NCBI GenBank assembly: GCA_002423895.1
Contig: DIOL01000013.1
Span: 20,077-53,486 of the forward strand
Direction of reading: 5' to 3'
Source of the DNA: Bacteroidales bacterium UBA5515
GTDB taxonomy: Bacteria > Bacteroidota > Bacteroidia > Bacteroidales > P3
DNA: 33,410 nucleotides
Shown here: positions 8,208 to 16,969 of the stretch, in pieces
Numbering within the stretch: position 1 is the stretch's first letter
Layout: every line of letters begins with the position of its first letter
Translations under genes and position numbers: made by a program
The notes under the pieces: generated by a model
Databases searched by the model: none
The model's input: the letters and a program-made list of their open reading frames with translations, nothing else
Told to the model about the DNA's origin: nothing

Positions 8208-8249
8208 TTGCGATTATTTCCTGAATAATTAATTAATAATATAAACAAA

Positions 8250-9398
8250 ATGCAACAGAAATTAAATGACGAATTGAGTCAGGTCTTTGAAAACGCTGCA
8301 GTGGCATTAATACTGGTGAATAAGGAAGGAAGAATAAAACTTATCAATAAAGCTGGAGAAGATTTGTTAGGGCAGGGTTTGGTTGATGTTTATGGTAAAT
8401 TGGCAGGAGAGGCTTTTAGATGTGTTAATACATTTATAAATAAATATACAGTATGTGGCGAAGCAGAAGACTGTACTCACTGCCCTTTAAGAAATAGTTT
8501 TGAAGCAACATATAATTCAGGATTCAATCAATATAAGGTTCAAAGCGATTTAGAAATAAAAGATAAAGATAAAACATATACATTACACTTATTAATTTCA
8601 ACTGCAATTTTAAACATAGCTTCATCTAAATATGTATTAGTTACAATTGAAGATATTACTAAAGAAAGAGAATTGCATAATGAACTTAAAGAAAGGGAAA
8701 AACAATTAGAAGAGCTTTTAGCTACAAAGAACAAATTCTTCTCAATTATTTCTCATGATTTGAAAAATCCTTTTGCAACAATTGCTGGATTTGCAAAATT
8801 ATTGTTAGAAGATTATTCAAGCTTTACAGATGAGGAAAGAGAAAGTTTTTTGCAAATGATAATAAACAGTTCAGAGAATACATATAAATTACTTGAGAAC
8901 CTACTTTTGTGGTCTAAGGTTCAAGTGGGGAAAATGAATTCTAATTTAGAAAATGTTTATATTTCAGATATAATATACGAAGCAATATCTCAATTGAGAG
9001 CAATGGCAGATAAAAAGAATATTCAGATAGAAGTATCCGTTCCTAATAATTTATCCATTTCTATAGACAAATTTATGATAAGCACTGTATTGCGTAACTT
9101 AATAACAAATGCTATTAAATTTACTCCTAAATTTGGATTAATAAACATTAATGTCGAAGAAGAAGTAAGCAATATTAAAGTATCAGTTAAGGATAATGGA
9201 GTAGGTATTGATGATGAAAATATATCAAGGTTATTTAAAACAACCGAAAAGTTTTCAATGCAAGGCACTGACCAAGAAGAAGGAACTGGATTAGGCCTTA
9301 TTCTTTGTAAAGAATTTATTGATTTACATAAAGGCGAATTATGGGTAGAGAGCAAAAAGGGGCAAGGCACAACATTCTCATTTACATTACTAATGTAA
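8250..9398 (+). CDS. Soluble PAS-domain sensor histidine kinase with a cysteine cluster
   Basis: This 382-residue cytoplasmic kinase has no membrane segment. Residues about 8-140 form a PAS domain (QVFENAAVALILVNKEGRIK) containing Cys58, Cys69, Cys75 and Cys78 (motif CG-x4-CxxCPLR). A coiled linker (about 137-160) leads to the HisKA domain with phospho-acceptor His169 in SIISHDLKNP. The ATPase domain has N-box LRNLITNAIKFTP (about 281-293), G1 VKDNGVGID, and G2 EGTGLGLILCKEF. It should autophosphorylate and pass phosphate to a response regulator, but none is encoded in the window. The cysteines suggest sensing of redox state, metal or an iron-sulfur cofactor, which is an inference from the motif only. 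It is convergent with the outer membrane protein gene, with a shared hairpin at 9411-9457. Confidence 0.93.
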   Translation: MQQKLNDELSQVFENAAVALILVNKEGRIKLINKAGEDLLGQGLVDVYGKLAGEAFRCVNTFINKYTVCGEAEDCTHCPLRNSFEATYNSGFNQYKVQSDLEIKDKDKTYTLHLLISTAILNIASSKYVLVTIEDITKERELHNELKEREKQLEELLATKNKFFSIISHDLKNPFATIAGFAKLLLEDYSSFTDEERESFLQMIINSSENTYKLLENLLLWSKVQVGKMNSNLENVYISDIIYEAISQLRAMADKKNIQIEVSVPNNLSISIDKFMISTVLRNLITNAIKFTPKFGLININVEEEVSNIKVSVKDNGVGIDDENISRLFKTTEKFSMQGTDQEEGTGLGLILCKEFIDLHKGELWVESKKGQGTTFSFTLLM

Positions 9399-9410
9399 AA
9401 TGAATTTATA

Positions 9411-9457
9411 AAGGAAAAGAGGCTATTTGCATAAAAGTAAAATAACCTCTTTTCCTT
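9411..9457 (-). terminator. Terminator hairpin between convergent genes (family copy 1)
   Basis: A 17-18-bp stem pairs 9411-9428 with 9440-9457. The single plus-strand mismatch (9423/9445) becomes a G-U pair in the minus-strand RNA, which favours use as terminator of the minus-strand barrel gene ending at 9482. It could also end the kinase transcript. Its GAGGCTATTTGC core recurs in the hairpin at 11007-11045. Confidence 0.75.
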
Positions 9458-9481
9458 AAAAAAACTTTTGATAATATAAGA

Positions 9482-10129
9482 TTAGATTCTAAATTCTACA
9501 CCTACCCAAAGGCTATTACTTGCAAATTTACCTACATCAGCCTTAATATCTAATCCTGTAAAATTAACATCACTTTTGTAAATAGGAATATTATAACCTA
9601 TATATGCACCAATTTTTTCTTTCTTGTTTTTTTGTTGGTAGTAAGTCCAAAGATATACTTTAACAGGAATAAATACATTTATTGAAGAATAAGATAAGGC
9701 ATGAACTCCCAATAAATACTCTCTGTTATAAACTAAATTATCAAAACTAAGTATGCCTCCTACATTAGCTTCCAATTCATATTCTTCTCTTTTAAGAAAA
9801 GAGTATCCTGCATTAAGCTCAAAATTTCCTCCATAAAGGCTTAGGGCTTGTTCATCTTTTAAATTGTTCCCCAAAGCATAATTTATTTTAAAAGCAGCAG
9901 TAAATCTCTCTCCAAAATACCTTCCAACTCCAAATCCAATGCTTGCCTGCATTAAATGTTCTTTGTCGTAGTCTGAGAAAGTTGTTTTCATAGAGTTGTT
10001 GAAATCGTTAAGATTACTAATAAATCCAGCATTTATTCCTCCAGAGAAAAAGCTTTTCATTTTACTTTGGGCTTGAATGCCACTTACTGAAATTAGTACA
10101 ATGACTAATGCTAAACAAATTCTTTTCAT
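9482..10129 (-). CDS. Outer membrane beta-barrel protein, function unknown
   Basis: This 215-residue protein has a signal peptide (MKRICLALVIVLISVSGIQA, cleavage before QSK). I chose the internal ATG at 10129 because the upstream in-frame extension (to 10198) would put 23 polar and aromatic residues before a normal signal peptide. The mature chain alternates glycine and aromatic residues in strand-length blocks (GGINAGFISNL, ASIGFGVGRYFGERF, FELNAGYSFL, KIGAYIGYNIPIY) and ends WVGVEFRI, as expected for a small (about 8-strand) OMP_b-brl barrel. No ligand or enzymatic motif is visible. It is transcribed alone and ends at the hairpin 9411-9457. Confidence 0.82.
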   Translation of the reverse strand: MKRICLALVIVLISVSGIQAQSKMKSFFSGGINAGFISNLNDFNNSMKTTFSDYDKEHLMQASIGFGVGRYFGERFTAAFKINYALGNNLKDEQALSLYGGNFELNAGYSFLKREEYELEANVGGILSFDNLVYNREYLLGVHALSYSSINVFIPVKVYLWTYYQQKNKKEKIGAYIGYNIPIYKSDVNFTGLDIKADVGKFASNSLWVGVEFRI

Positions 10130-10366
10130 AAGTAAATTTTTTAAATGGTAAATATAATTGATTTTACTAATTACCGCTGAAATAAACTTAAAATACAATA
10201 ATTAAACTTTCAATATTTTATTTTTATTGTATTTGCTAATAAGGATTAATTATTAATTTTCATCTTGTTTCTTTCTTCCCCTGAATTGGATAATAAAAAA
10301 CTGTTTTATTCAACCAAAAAAATAAATAGAGAATATCTTTAAAAGAGATTCCTGTTTTGAAATTAT

Positions 10367-10858
10367 CTATTTAATTGCTTTAAAATCTCTTAGTCCTATA
10401 AAATATATCATATAAGGCCACATTTCATTACCTACAGCTTTTGGAAATGTACCTATGTTTGATGTAGGTTCATATTCACCATCTTCTTTAGTTTGAATTT
10501 CGGATATATAACTAAATGCTTTATCTGTATAGTTCTTCATTAGTAGATGTACTTTCATATTCTTTTCTTTTTCTTCAGGTGTATCTCCATGTGTACCTAA
10601 ACAAAAATAGAAACTAATAGTATTTTCATCTCCATTCTTTGCAAACAAAGAATCTGTTTCCCAGGAATTAACTATTTCTTGGAAATTCTCAAATTCAATA
10701 ATTGAATAGTCATAATTATTTGAATCAACATTAATAAGTTTGATTGTAAACTTACTTCCAATTGGGAAAGAAAATCCATTAGATGCTTCTGTTGGTAAAT
10801 CTTGTGAATAAACTAAGCTGCTAATAAGGCAAAAAAAGATAAAAACAAGCTTTTTCAT
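10367..10858 (-). CDS. Secreted protein of unknown function
   Basis: This 163-residue protein starts with a signal peptide (MKKLVFIFFCLISSLVYSQ, cleavage before DLP). I chose the ATG at 10858 because the longer frame up to 10921 adds residues before the signal sequence. The mature part has alternating strands and charged residues (FSFPIGSKFTIKLINVDSNN) and two methionine/aromatic segments near the end (MWPYMIYFIGLRDF). I recognise no domain. There is no lipobox. It lies downstream of htpG, on the same strand, but the hairpin at 11007-11045 separates them, and a -7 box (10919-10926) could drive it alone. Confidence 0.7.
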   Translation of the reverse strand: MKKLVFIFFCLISSLVYSQDLPTEASNGFSFPIGSKFTIKLINVDSNNYDYSIIEFENFQEIVNSWETDSLFAKNGDENTISFYFCLGTHGDTPEEKEKNMKVHLLMKNYTDKAFSYISEIQTKEDGEYEPTSNIGTFPKAVGNEMWPYMIYFIGLRDFKAIK

Positions 10859-10918
10859 GTTGGTGATGTAATAAGGTTTAATTATAATGTTTATCTCAAT
10901 CAATAAATTAATTGCATG

Positions 10919-10926
10919 CAAATATA
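10919..10926 (-). promoter_or_regulatory. -7 box for the small secreted protein
   Basis: The minus strand reads TATATTTG, fitting TAnnTTTG, about 60 nt before the ATG at 10858. No clear -33 element is present. Confidence 0.35.
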
Positions 10927-11006
10927 ATTATAATAATTATTAATTAGCTTTTTGTAGAATATATTTTTTTTATTTGATACTCTTTATTTGAGTCGTATGT
11001 AAATTA

Positions 11007-11045
11007 AAAAGAGGCTATATTGCATTAAAGCAAATAGCCTCTTTT
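11007..11045 (-). terminator. htpG terminator (family copy 2)
   Basis: AAAAGAGGCTAT (11007-11018) continues to GC at 11023 and pairs with 11030-11045, with one bulged base. On the minus strand the 3' arm runs into CTCTTTTTAATTT, giving a U tract. It lies 25 bp past the htpG stop. The stem core matches that at 9411-9457. Confidence 0.8.
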
Positions 11046-11069
11046 AGTTTAAAAAATAGAAGAAATATG

Positions 11070-12971
11070 TTATTTTATTATTCCAATTGAACGTTGTATA
11101 AAGTTATTAAGGGCTTCACCTTTCAATAGTCCTTGGCTTAAAAGAGCAAGGTCTTTTAATTGAGAAAGGATTTGAGTTTGTTTGTCTGTGTCTTCTTCTT
11201 TCAAAACTTCGCTCATTAGAGGATGATTGGTGTTTACAACCAAATTGTAGTTTTCTGGCATTTCTCCATAAAGTGAAGCCATTCCACCTCCACCCATTTC
11301 ACTCATTTCCTTCATTCTTCTCATAAACTCATTTTGAGTTATTGTTAATGGACTGTCAGTTTCGTTAAGGCTTTCCATAACAACATTGAACTTTTGTTTG
11401 TCAACTTGTCCTTCCACCATTTCTTTAAGAGTTTTGGTTTCTTCTTCGTTTAGTTTAGAAGGAATAACTTCGTCTTTAGGAATTAGCTTGTCTATAACAT
11501 CACTGTCAATTCTAACAAATCGGCTGTCACTTAGCTTTTGTTCCATAAGGTTAACAAAGTGATTGTCTAAAATACCATCCATTAACAGTACATCATAGCC
11601 TTTGTCTTTTGCAGCTTGAATGTATGCATATTGAGAATCCGTATTGTTTGCATACAGATAAACCAGTTTATTATCCTTGTCAGTTTGGATTGGTTTTATC
11701 TTGTTTTTATAATCTTCAATTGAATAGTATTCAGAAGCTATATTCTTAAACATGTAAATCTTTTCTGCTCTTTGATAGAATTTTTCATCAGAAAGCATAC
11801 CATATTCAATAAATACTTTCAAGTCATCCCATTTCTTGTTGTATTCTTCTCTGTTATTCTTGTAAATTTCATCCAGCTTGTCAGCAACCTTCTTGGTTAT
11901 GTGAGAAGAAATCTTTTTAACATTAGAGTCAGATTGAAGGTAGGAACGGGAAACATTAAGTGGAATATCTGGAGAATCCAAAACACCACGAAGCAGCATC
12001 ATATAGTCAGGAACAACTCCTTCAACGCTGTCAGTAACGAAAACCTGATTGCAGTACAATTGAATCTTGTCTTTTGCTGGGTCTATGTTTCTCTTGATTT
12101 TTGGGAAATACAGAATACCTGTCAGGTTGAATGGATAGTCAACATTTAAATGAATGTGAAAAAGAGGTTCATCAAAGTTCATTGGATAAAGCTCTCTGTA
12201 AAATTCATTATAGTCTTCTTCTTTAAGGTCTGCAGGTTTTTTCTTCCAAAGAGGTTGAGTGTTGTTAATTATTCTTGGTTTGGTTTTTTGAACTCTTTTT
12301 GGTTCGCCTTTGTCATCCTTTTCTTCTTCAGAATCTTCCCAGTAGGTTTCATCTCCAAAGCGGATTTCAATTGGCATAAACTTACAGTACTTCTTCAATA
12401 ATTCAAGAATTCTGCTTTCTTCCAGAAACTCTTTGTTTTCAGAGTCTATGTGCATCACAATTTCAGTTCCGCGATCTTCTTTTTCTATCTCGTCAATTGT
12501 ATATTCAGTATCTCCATCGCACCACCAGCGAACTGCCTTGCTGTCTTCCTGATATGATTTTGTTTTAAACTCAACTTCCTTACTTACCATAAATGAAGAA
12601 TAGAAACCAAGACCAAAATGGCCTATCAGCTGGTTCTGTTCCAGTTCACTCTTCCCCTTGAATTTTTCAACAAACTCTTCAGCACCTGAAAATGCAATCT
12701 GATTAATGTATTTATCAACTTCATCTTGAGTCATTCCAATACCTCTGTCAATTACTGATAAAGTATTCTTTTTCTTGTCAACTTTAACTTCAATTGTCAA
12801 ATCTCCAAGTTCTCCCTTAAACTGTCCCAAAGATGCAAGAGTTTTTAGTTTTTGAGTTGCATCAACAGCATTTGCCACAATTTCTCTTAAGAATATTTCG
12901 TGGTCAGAGTAAAGAAATTTCTTGATAATTGGAAAGATGTTCTCAGTCTTTACGTTAATATTTCCTTTCAT
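11070..12971 (-). CDS. htpG: Molecular chaperone HtpG (Hsp90)
   Basis: This is the bacterial Hsp90, an ATP-driven dimeric chaperone that remodels client proteins in the cytoplasm. The 633 residues contain the N-terminal GHKL ATPase (FLREIVANAVDATQKL, about 28-43; IDRGIGMTQDEV, about 74-85; FSGAEEF; GHFGLGFYSSFMVS, about 117-130), a charged linker around 215-230 (EDSEEEKDDKGEP), a middle domain (YCNQVFVTDSVEGVVPDYM, SRSYLQSD) and a C-terminal dimerisation region. The length and all motifs are complete. No CIRCE or other recognised heat-shock element is seen in the 177-bp divergent spacer with rmuC. Confidence 0.97.
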   Translation of the reverse strand: MKGNINVKTENIFPIIKKFLYSDHEIFLREIVANAVDATQKLKTLASLGQFKGELGDLTIEVKVDKKKNTLSVIDRGIGMTQDEVDKYINQIAFSGAEEFVEKFKGKSELEQNQLIGHFGLGFYSSFMVSKEVEFKTKSYQEDSKAVRWWCDGDTEYTIDEIEKEDRGTEIVMHIDSENKEFLEESRILELLKKYCKFMPIEIRFGDETYWEDSEEEKDDKGEPKRVQKTKPRIINNTQPLWKKKPADLKEEDYNEFYRELYPMNFDEPLFHIHLNVDYPFNLTGILYFPKIKRNIDPAKDKIQLYCNQVFVTDSVEGVVPDYMMLLRGVLDSPDIPLNVSRSYLQSDSNVKKISSHITKKVADKLDEIYKNNREEYNKKWDDLKVFIEYGMLSDEKFYQRAEKIYMFKNIASEYYSIEDYKNKIKPIQTDKDNKLVYLYANNTDSQYAYIQAAKDKGYDVLLMDGILDNHFVNLMEQKLSDSRFVRIDSDVIDKLIPKDEVIPSKLNEEETKTLKEMVEGQVDKQKFNVVMESLNETDSPLTITQNEFMRRMKEMSEMGGGGMASLYGEMPENYNLVVNTNHPLMSEVLKEEDTDKQTQILSQLKDLALLSQGLLKGEALNNFIQRSIGIIK

Positions 12972-13114
12972 ACTATTATTATTTTTTATTTGATTATAAA
13001 TTATTCTCTTTTCTCATGAGTCAATCAATCATTATACCAATTCTTTTATGGATGTCAATTTGTCAGAAATGAGAATTTGATTTTAAACAGAGTTAGCCTT
13101 AATAAGAAAAATTG

Positions 13115-13122
13115 TATCTTTG
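13115..13122 (+). promoter_or_regulatory. -7 box for rmuC
   Basis: TATCTTTG fits TAnnTTTG and lies 26 bp before the rmuC ATG. No TTG at 19-21 bp is evident. Confidence 0.42.
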
Positions 13123-13148
13123 AATTCTAAATATTAATAAAGAAGAAT

Positions 13149-14705
13149 ATGGAAATTGTATTGATTATATCTACGCTTGTTGCTGTTATTGCTATTGTTA
13201 TTCTGGTTCTCATGCTGGTTAGAAAAAATCCAAATCAGGAAAGACTGACTGAATTAGAAACAAATAATAAGATAATGGAATCAAACTTCAAGAATTTAGA
13301 ATCAAGTTATAACAGTTTGGAATCAAAATATAAAGAACTGGAGTCAAACTATAATCTTTCCCAAAATGAAAATTCTTCCTTGAAAACAGATTTAAGGAAT
13401 AAGACAGAAAATTTGAACAGAGAAATAGAAAAAAATAATTCAATATCTAAGCAATTTGAAGATCAAAGAAAACAATTTACAGAATTATCAAATTCTAATA
13501 GTGCATTGCTGTCTGATTTTAAAAATAAAGAAGAATTATTAATTAAAGAAAGAGAAAAGAATTATAAACTTGCTATTCAAATTGAAGAGGAAATTAAAAA
13601 ATCTACTGAGCTTTCAAATTCAAACAGTGCTTTAAGTTCAGAAAATAATAATATTAAAGAAAAACAACAGGAACTTAAACGAGAATTTGAAGAGATGCAA
13701 AAGTCAGCTAAACTTGAATTTGAGAAAGCTGCTAATTTAATTTTGGAAGAAAAAACAAGTAAGTTTACTGAAACTAACAAAGTTAGTATTGAAACTCTTT
13801 TAAAGCCTTTGGATAACAGTATTAAGGAATTTAGAGAAAACGTAAACAAGAATTTAACAGAGGAAACAAAACAACGTTCTTCGCTTGAAGCAGAAATTAA
13901 AAAAGTATTGGAGCAAACAAATTTGGTTTCAGAACAAGCAAATAATTTGGCTTCAGCCCTAAAAGGAGAAAACAAGAAAGCAGGTAATTGGGGAGAAAAT
14001 GTTTTGGAAACCATTCTTCAAAATACTGGCTTGATTAAAGGTGAGCATTATATAACTCAAGATGTCCACTATAATGAAGAAGATAAAAAGATAATTCCTG
14101 ATGTTATTGTTAATTTGCCTGATGATAGAAAAGTTATTATTGACTCAAAGGTTTCATTGGTAAATTATGATAATTATTTCAGTGCTGAAATAGAAGAAGT
14201 ACAAAATCAAGAATTGACTAAACATATTGCATCAGTTCGTCAACATGTTATTGAACTGAGTCAAAAGAAATATGATGATATTAAAGGAAGTCTTGGTTTT
14301 GTGATGATGTTTGTTCCAATTGAATCTGCTTATTTGCTGGCAATGCAAAACGATAGAGAATTATGGAACTTCGCATATAATAAGAAAGTTGTTTTGGTGT
14401 CTTCCACAACTCTAATCTCAAGTCTTAGAATATTTGCTGACCTTTGGAGAACAGATAAATTGAATAAGAATGCTGAGAAGATTATTGAAAATAGTGGAAA
14501 GATGTATGAAAAATTTGTTGGTTTCTTGGAGACATTTGAAGAAATAGGAGACAAGTTAGATAAAACAAAAGATACATATAAAAAAGCATTCAACCAGTTA
14601 AAAGACGGTAAAGGTAATTTAATTAAACAAGCAAAAGATATTCAAGACTTAGGAGTAAAGACTTTAAAATCTATTCCTGAGAAATTTGAAGGTTATGATG
14701 AATAA
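13149..14705 (+). CDS. rmuC: DNA recombination protein RmuC homologue
   Basis: RmuC family proteins limit DNA rearrangement at short inverted repeats and carry a nuclease-like core. This 518-residue protein has an N-terminal membrane anchor (about 3-25, IVLIISTLVAVIAIVILVLML), a long coiled coil (about 30-275) in which NSxSxLSS- and ESxYxxLES-like heptads recur, and the RmuC core (about 280-470): AGNWGENVLETILQNTGL, PDVIVNLPDDRKVIIDSKVSL, FVPIESAYLLAM, LVSSTTLISSLRIFADLWR. The DSK segment resembles the PD-D/E-x-K nuclease signature. Its stop is 10 bp from the stop of the convergent aspartate kinase, with no terminator between them. Confidence 0.95.
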   Translation: MEIVLIISTLVAVIAIVILVLMLVRKNPNQERLTELETNNKIMESNFKNLESSYNSLESKYKELESNYNLSQNENSSLKTDLRNKTENLNREIEKNNSISKQFEDQRKQFTELSNSNSALLSDFKNKEELLIKEREKNYKLAIQIEEEIKKSTELSNSNSALSSENNNIKEKQQELKREFEEMQKSAKLEFEKAANLILEEKTSKFTETNKVSIETLLKPLDNSIKEFRENVNKNLTEETKQRSSLEAEIKKVLEQTNLVSEQANNLASALKGENKKAGNWGENVLETILQNTGLIKGEHYITQDVHYNEEDKKIIPDVIVNLPDDRKVIIDSKVSLVNYDNYFSAEIEEVQNQELTKHIASVRQHVIELSQKKYDDIKGSLGFVMMFVPIESAYLLAMQNDRELWNFAYNKKVVLVSSTTLISSLRIFADLWRTDKLNKNAEKIIENSGKMYEKFVGFLETFEEIGDKLDKTKDTYKKAFNQLKDGKGNLIKQAKDIQDLGVKTLKSIPEKFEGYDE

Positions 14706-14715
14706 TGAAAATAGA

Positions 14716-15993
14716 TTATAGTTTTACTAAAAATTGAGCTGTTAATCTTGAACGTTGTTCAATAATTATTTTATCTCCTATAAATAAATTATTTATGGCT
14801 TCCTCTGTGTAGCGACGAATTGTAATTAGTCTTAGAGAATTATTATACTTAACTGAGTAAGCTGATGAAAGTTCATCAATTAGTTTTTTTAGTAGTTCTT
14901 CTTTAATTTGATCAAAACATACAGAATAACTTAAAGCAGAGTTTTGCATTAAGTTAATCTTAATTCCATATTTTGCAAATAGAGCAAATATATTTGAAAG
15001 GTTTTCCTCAACTACAAAAGAAAAGTCTTTAGGGAAGATTGATAAAAGAGTTTGATTATCCTTAAAAATATAACTTGGCATTAAGGGTTTAGTATTGGAG
15101 CAACAATCAATTTTTGTGCCTTCTTCTTTTGGAGAAATAAAACTTTTTACATACAAAGGAATTGATTTGTTTTCTAAAGGCTTAATGGTTTTTGGGTGAA
15201 TTATTGAAGCTCCATAATATGAAAGTTCTATTGCTTCACTGTAAGGAACTTGTTCAAACTTCATTGTGTCTTGAAAATACTTTGGGTCTGCATTTAAAAG
15301 TCCAGGTACATCTTTCCAGATGGTTACACTATTGGCATTAAGACAATATGCAAAAACAGCTGCACTAAAATCAGAACCTTCTCTTCCAAGAGTAGTTGTT
15401 TCATTACTCAGGCTTGATCCAATAAAACCTTGAGTGATTATTGTGTCTGTACTTTTTAGTATAGGTTCAATTGTTTTATGAATAACTTCTTCAGTTTCCT
15501 TCCATAAAACTTTTGCCCTTCTGAATGAACTGTTTGTTTTGATGAAATCTGAGGCTAAAACAAATTTATGTGATAATCCAATTGAATCAAAGTATTTTGA
15601 AATTATAGTAGTTCCAATTATTTCACCATAAGAGACAATTGAATCATAGAGTTTGTCATAGTCTTTGTCTATGTTGTAATTTAAAAGCTTATTTTCAATT
15701 TCCTTGTATGTATTGTCTAAAAAAGAATCCAAACAATTTTCGTTATTTGGGAAGAGATTATTTATAATAGTCTTGTGATAGTTTTTTGATTCCTCAATTG
15801 AAGATTTGTCAATTATTTTATTCTCCACAAAACTATTCAAAACCTTTTCTAATTGATTAGTTGTCTTGCCCATTGCCGAAACAACAATAAGCCTTTTTTT
15901 GTTTTGAGAAAGAATTATTGAAGCTACGTTTTTAATAGCTTCAGAACTATTTACAGATGCCCCACCAAATTTTTCAACAAATACTTCGTTCAT
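14716..15993 (-). CDS. Aspartate kinase (monofunctional)
   Basis: The enzyme phosphorylates L-aspartate as the first step to lysine, threonine, methionine and diaminopimelate. The kinase domain (about 1-280) shows KFGGASV at 8-14 (usually KFGGTSV), VVSAMGKTT, ITQGFIGS, TLGREGSDFSA and WKDVPGLLNADP. The remaining ~140 residues are where the regulatory ACT domains lie, though similarity there is harder to see. At 425 residues it is a little short of typical LysC. No homoserine dehydrogenase is fused. The ATG at 15993 lies about 20 bp from a minus-strand TAnnTTTG box (16013-16020), too close for a lysine riboswitch. It is divergent from ftsX. Confidence 0.95.
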   Translation of the reverse strand: MNEVFVEKFGGASVNSSEAIKNVASIILSQNKKRLIVVSAMGKTTNQLEKVLNSFVENKIIDKSSIEESKNYHKTIINNLFPNNENCLDSFLDNTYKEIENKLLNYNIDKDYDKLYDSIVSYGEIIGTTIISKYFDSIGLSHKFVLASDFIKTNSSFRRAKVLWKETEEVIHKTIEPILKSTDTIITQGFIGSSLSNETTTLGREGSDFSAAVFAYCLNANSVTIWKDVPGLLNADPKYFQDTMKFEQVPYSEAIELSYYGASIIHPKTIKPLENKSIPLYVKSFISPKEEGTKIDCCSNTKPLMPSYIFKDNQTLLSIFPKDFSFVVEENLSNIFALFAKYGIKINLMQNSALSYSVCFDQIKEELLKKLIDELSSAYSVKYNNSLRLITIRRYTEEAINNLFIGDKIIIEQRSRLTAQFLVKL

Positions 15994-16012
15994 ACATTTT
16001 ATAATTTAACGG

Positions 16013-16040
16013 CAAAAATAATAAAAACTTTGTATATTTG
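16013..16040. promoter_or_regulatory. Divergent, closely packed -7 boxes for aspartate kinase and ftsX
   Basis: The minus strand reads TATTTTTG at 16013-16020 (towards aspartate kinase) and the plus strand TATATTTG at 16033-16040 (towards ftsX). Both fit TAnnTTTG. Only 12 bp separate them, so each promoter's -33 region overlaps the other's -7. No clear TTG -33 is visible for either. Confidence 0.5.
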
Positions 16041-16064
16041 CAGCTAAATTATGTTTTCTGTAAA

Positions 16065-16946
16065 ATGACTAAAAGACAATTAAGCTTTAACCCAGTAGCA
16101 CTTTGGAGCGCTAATTTTTCAACAGTTTTAAGTATTGCGCTTGTTCTTTTTATGTTAGGCTTTATGCTTATCTTCATTTTCCATGCCTTTTCGGCATCAA
16201 ATAATCTTAAAGAAAACGTTTCTTTTACTGTTTATCTTATGGAAGGAACAAATGAAGAAGATGCTATTAACTTAGAAAAAGAAATCAAAAAGAATACTAA
16301 TGTTAAATCCACTCAATATATTTCTTCTGAGCAGGCAGCTCAAATAATGGATGAAGTTATGGGTGAAAATCATCTTGAAGTTTTGGGTTCAGTAAATCCT
16401 TATTCAGCATCAATAGTTGTTAATCTTAAAGCAGAATCACTTAATTATTCAACAATAAAACGTTTTATAACAAGTCTTGAAGCTAAAGATATTGTTGATA
16501 ATGTTGACTATCGCCAAGATTTGGTTAAAGATATTAATAATGCAGTATATAATGTCTCAGCATTTTTGCTTGCCTTTATTATTTGCCTTTTAATAATAGC
16601 AATTACTTTAATTAATCAGACAATTCGTTTAACAATATACTCTAAAAGATTTCTTATCCGTTCAATGGAACTTGTTGGTGCTAAACCTTCATTTATTCGT
16701 AGACCATTTCTTCATAAAGGATTGTTCTTTGGATTAATTGGAGGTTTGATTGCAAATGTTCTATTGTTTGGAATAATTTTATGGGTTAGTAAAACATTTT
16801 CTCAAATCATAATACCAGAATATTATCCAATTTACGGAATGATAGGGCTTTCAGTTCTAATATTTGGAATTTTGCTTGCTTTCATTTCAACTTTCATTTC
16901 TGTATTTAGATTTATGCACTTAAGAAACGAAAAATTATATAGATAA
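16065..16946 (+). CDS. ftsX: Cell division protein FtsX
   Basis: FtsX is the membrane subunit of the FtsEX complex, which couples ATP hydrolysis to control of peptidoglycan hydrolases at the septum. I start at ATG 16065 (293 aa, MTKRQLSFNPVALWSANFST); the frame extends to a TTG at 16038 that lies inside the promoter box. The topology is typical: TM1 about 20-42, an extracellular domain about 45-165, TM2 about 170-195, the cytoplasmic signature RSMELVGAKPSFIRRPF, and TM3 and TM4 near 225-285. The partner ATPase gene ftsE is not in the window. It heads the conserved series ftsX, DUF3098, uppP, truB, with short gaps (23, 16 and 23 bp). Confidence 0.95.
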   Translation: MTKRQLSFNPVALWSANFSTVLSIALVLFMLGFMLIFIFHAFSASNNLKENVSFTVYLMEGTNEEDAINLEKEIKKNTNVKSTQYISSEQAAQIMDEVMGENHLEVLGSVNPYSASIVVNLKAESLNYSTIKRFITSLEAKDIVDNVDYRQDLVKDINNAVYNVSAFLLAFIICLLIIAITLINQTIRLTIYSKRFLIRSMELVGAKPSFIRRPFLHKGLFFGLIGGLIANVLLFGIILWVSKTFSQIIIPEYYPIYGMIGLSVLIFGILLAFISTFISVFRFMHLRNEKLYR

Positions 16947-16969
16947 AAAAGATATAAAACATAATTAAT

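Larger units (their letters stand above)
7672..8249. other. Gene-free region with palindromes
   Basis: This 578-bp AT-rich stretch separates the divergent lipoprotein and histidine kinase genes. I see no credible coding sequence. It holds the minus-strand promoter (7793-7824), a 17-nt palindrome ACCTTATTAAATAAGGT (7831-7847), a second 25-nt palindrome (7896-7920) flanked by AAACTTCTTT direct repeats (7881-7890 and 7925-7934), and a -7 box for the kinase (8200-8207). Confidence 0.7.

Noticed and set aside
12972..13148. CIRCE-type heat-shock operator before htpG
   Set aside because: No TTAGCACTC-N9-GAGTGCTAA pattern or comparable inverted repeat is present in the spacer.
13577..14014. A 145-codon minus-strand open frame opposite rmuC
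   Set aside because: It is a serine/leucine-rich shadow of the rmuC coiled coil, caused by the biased codons.
15994..16064. Lysine riboswitch before aspartate kinase
   Set aside because: The space between the -7 box and the start codon is only about 20 nt, far too short for the aptamer.
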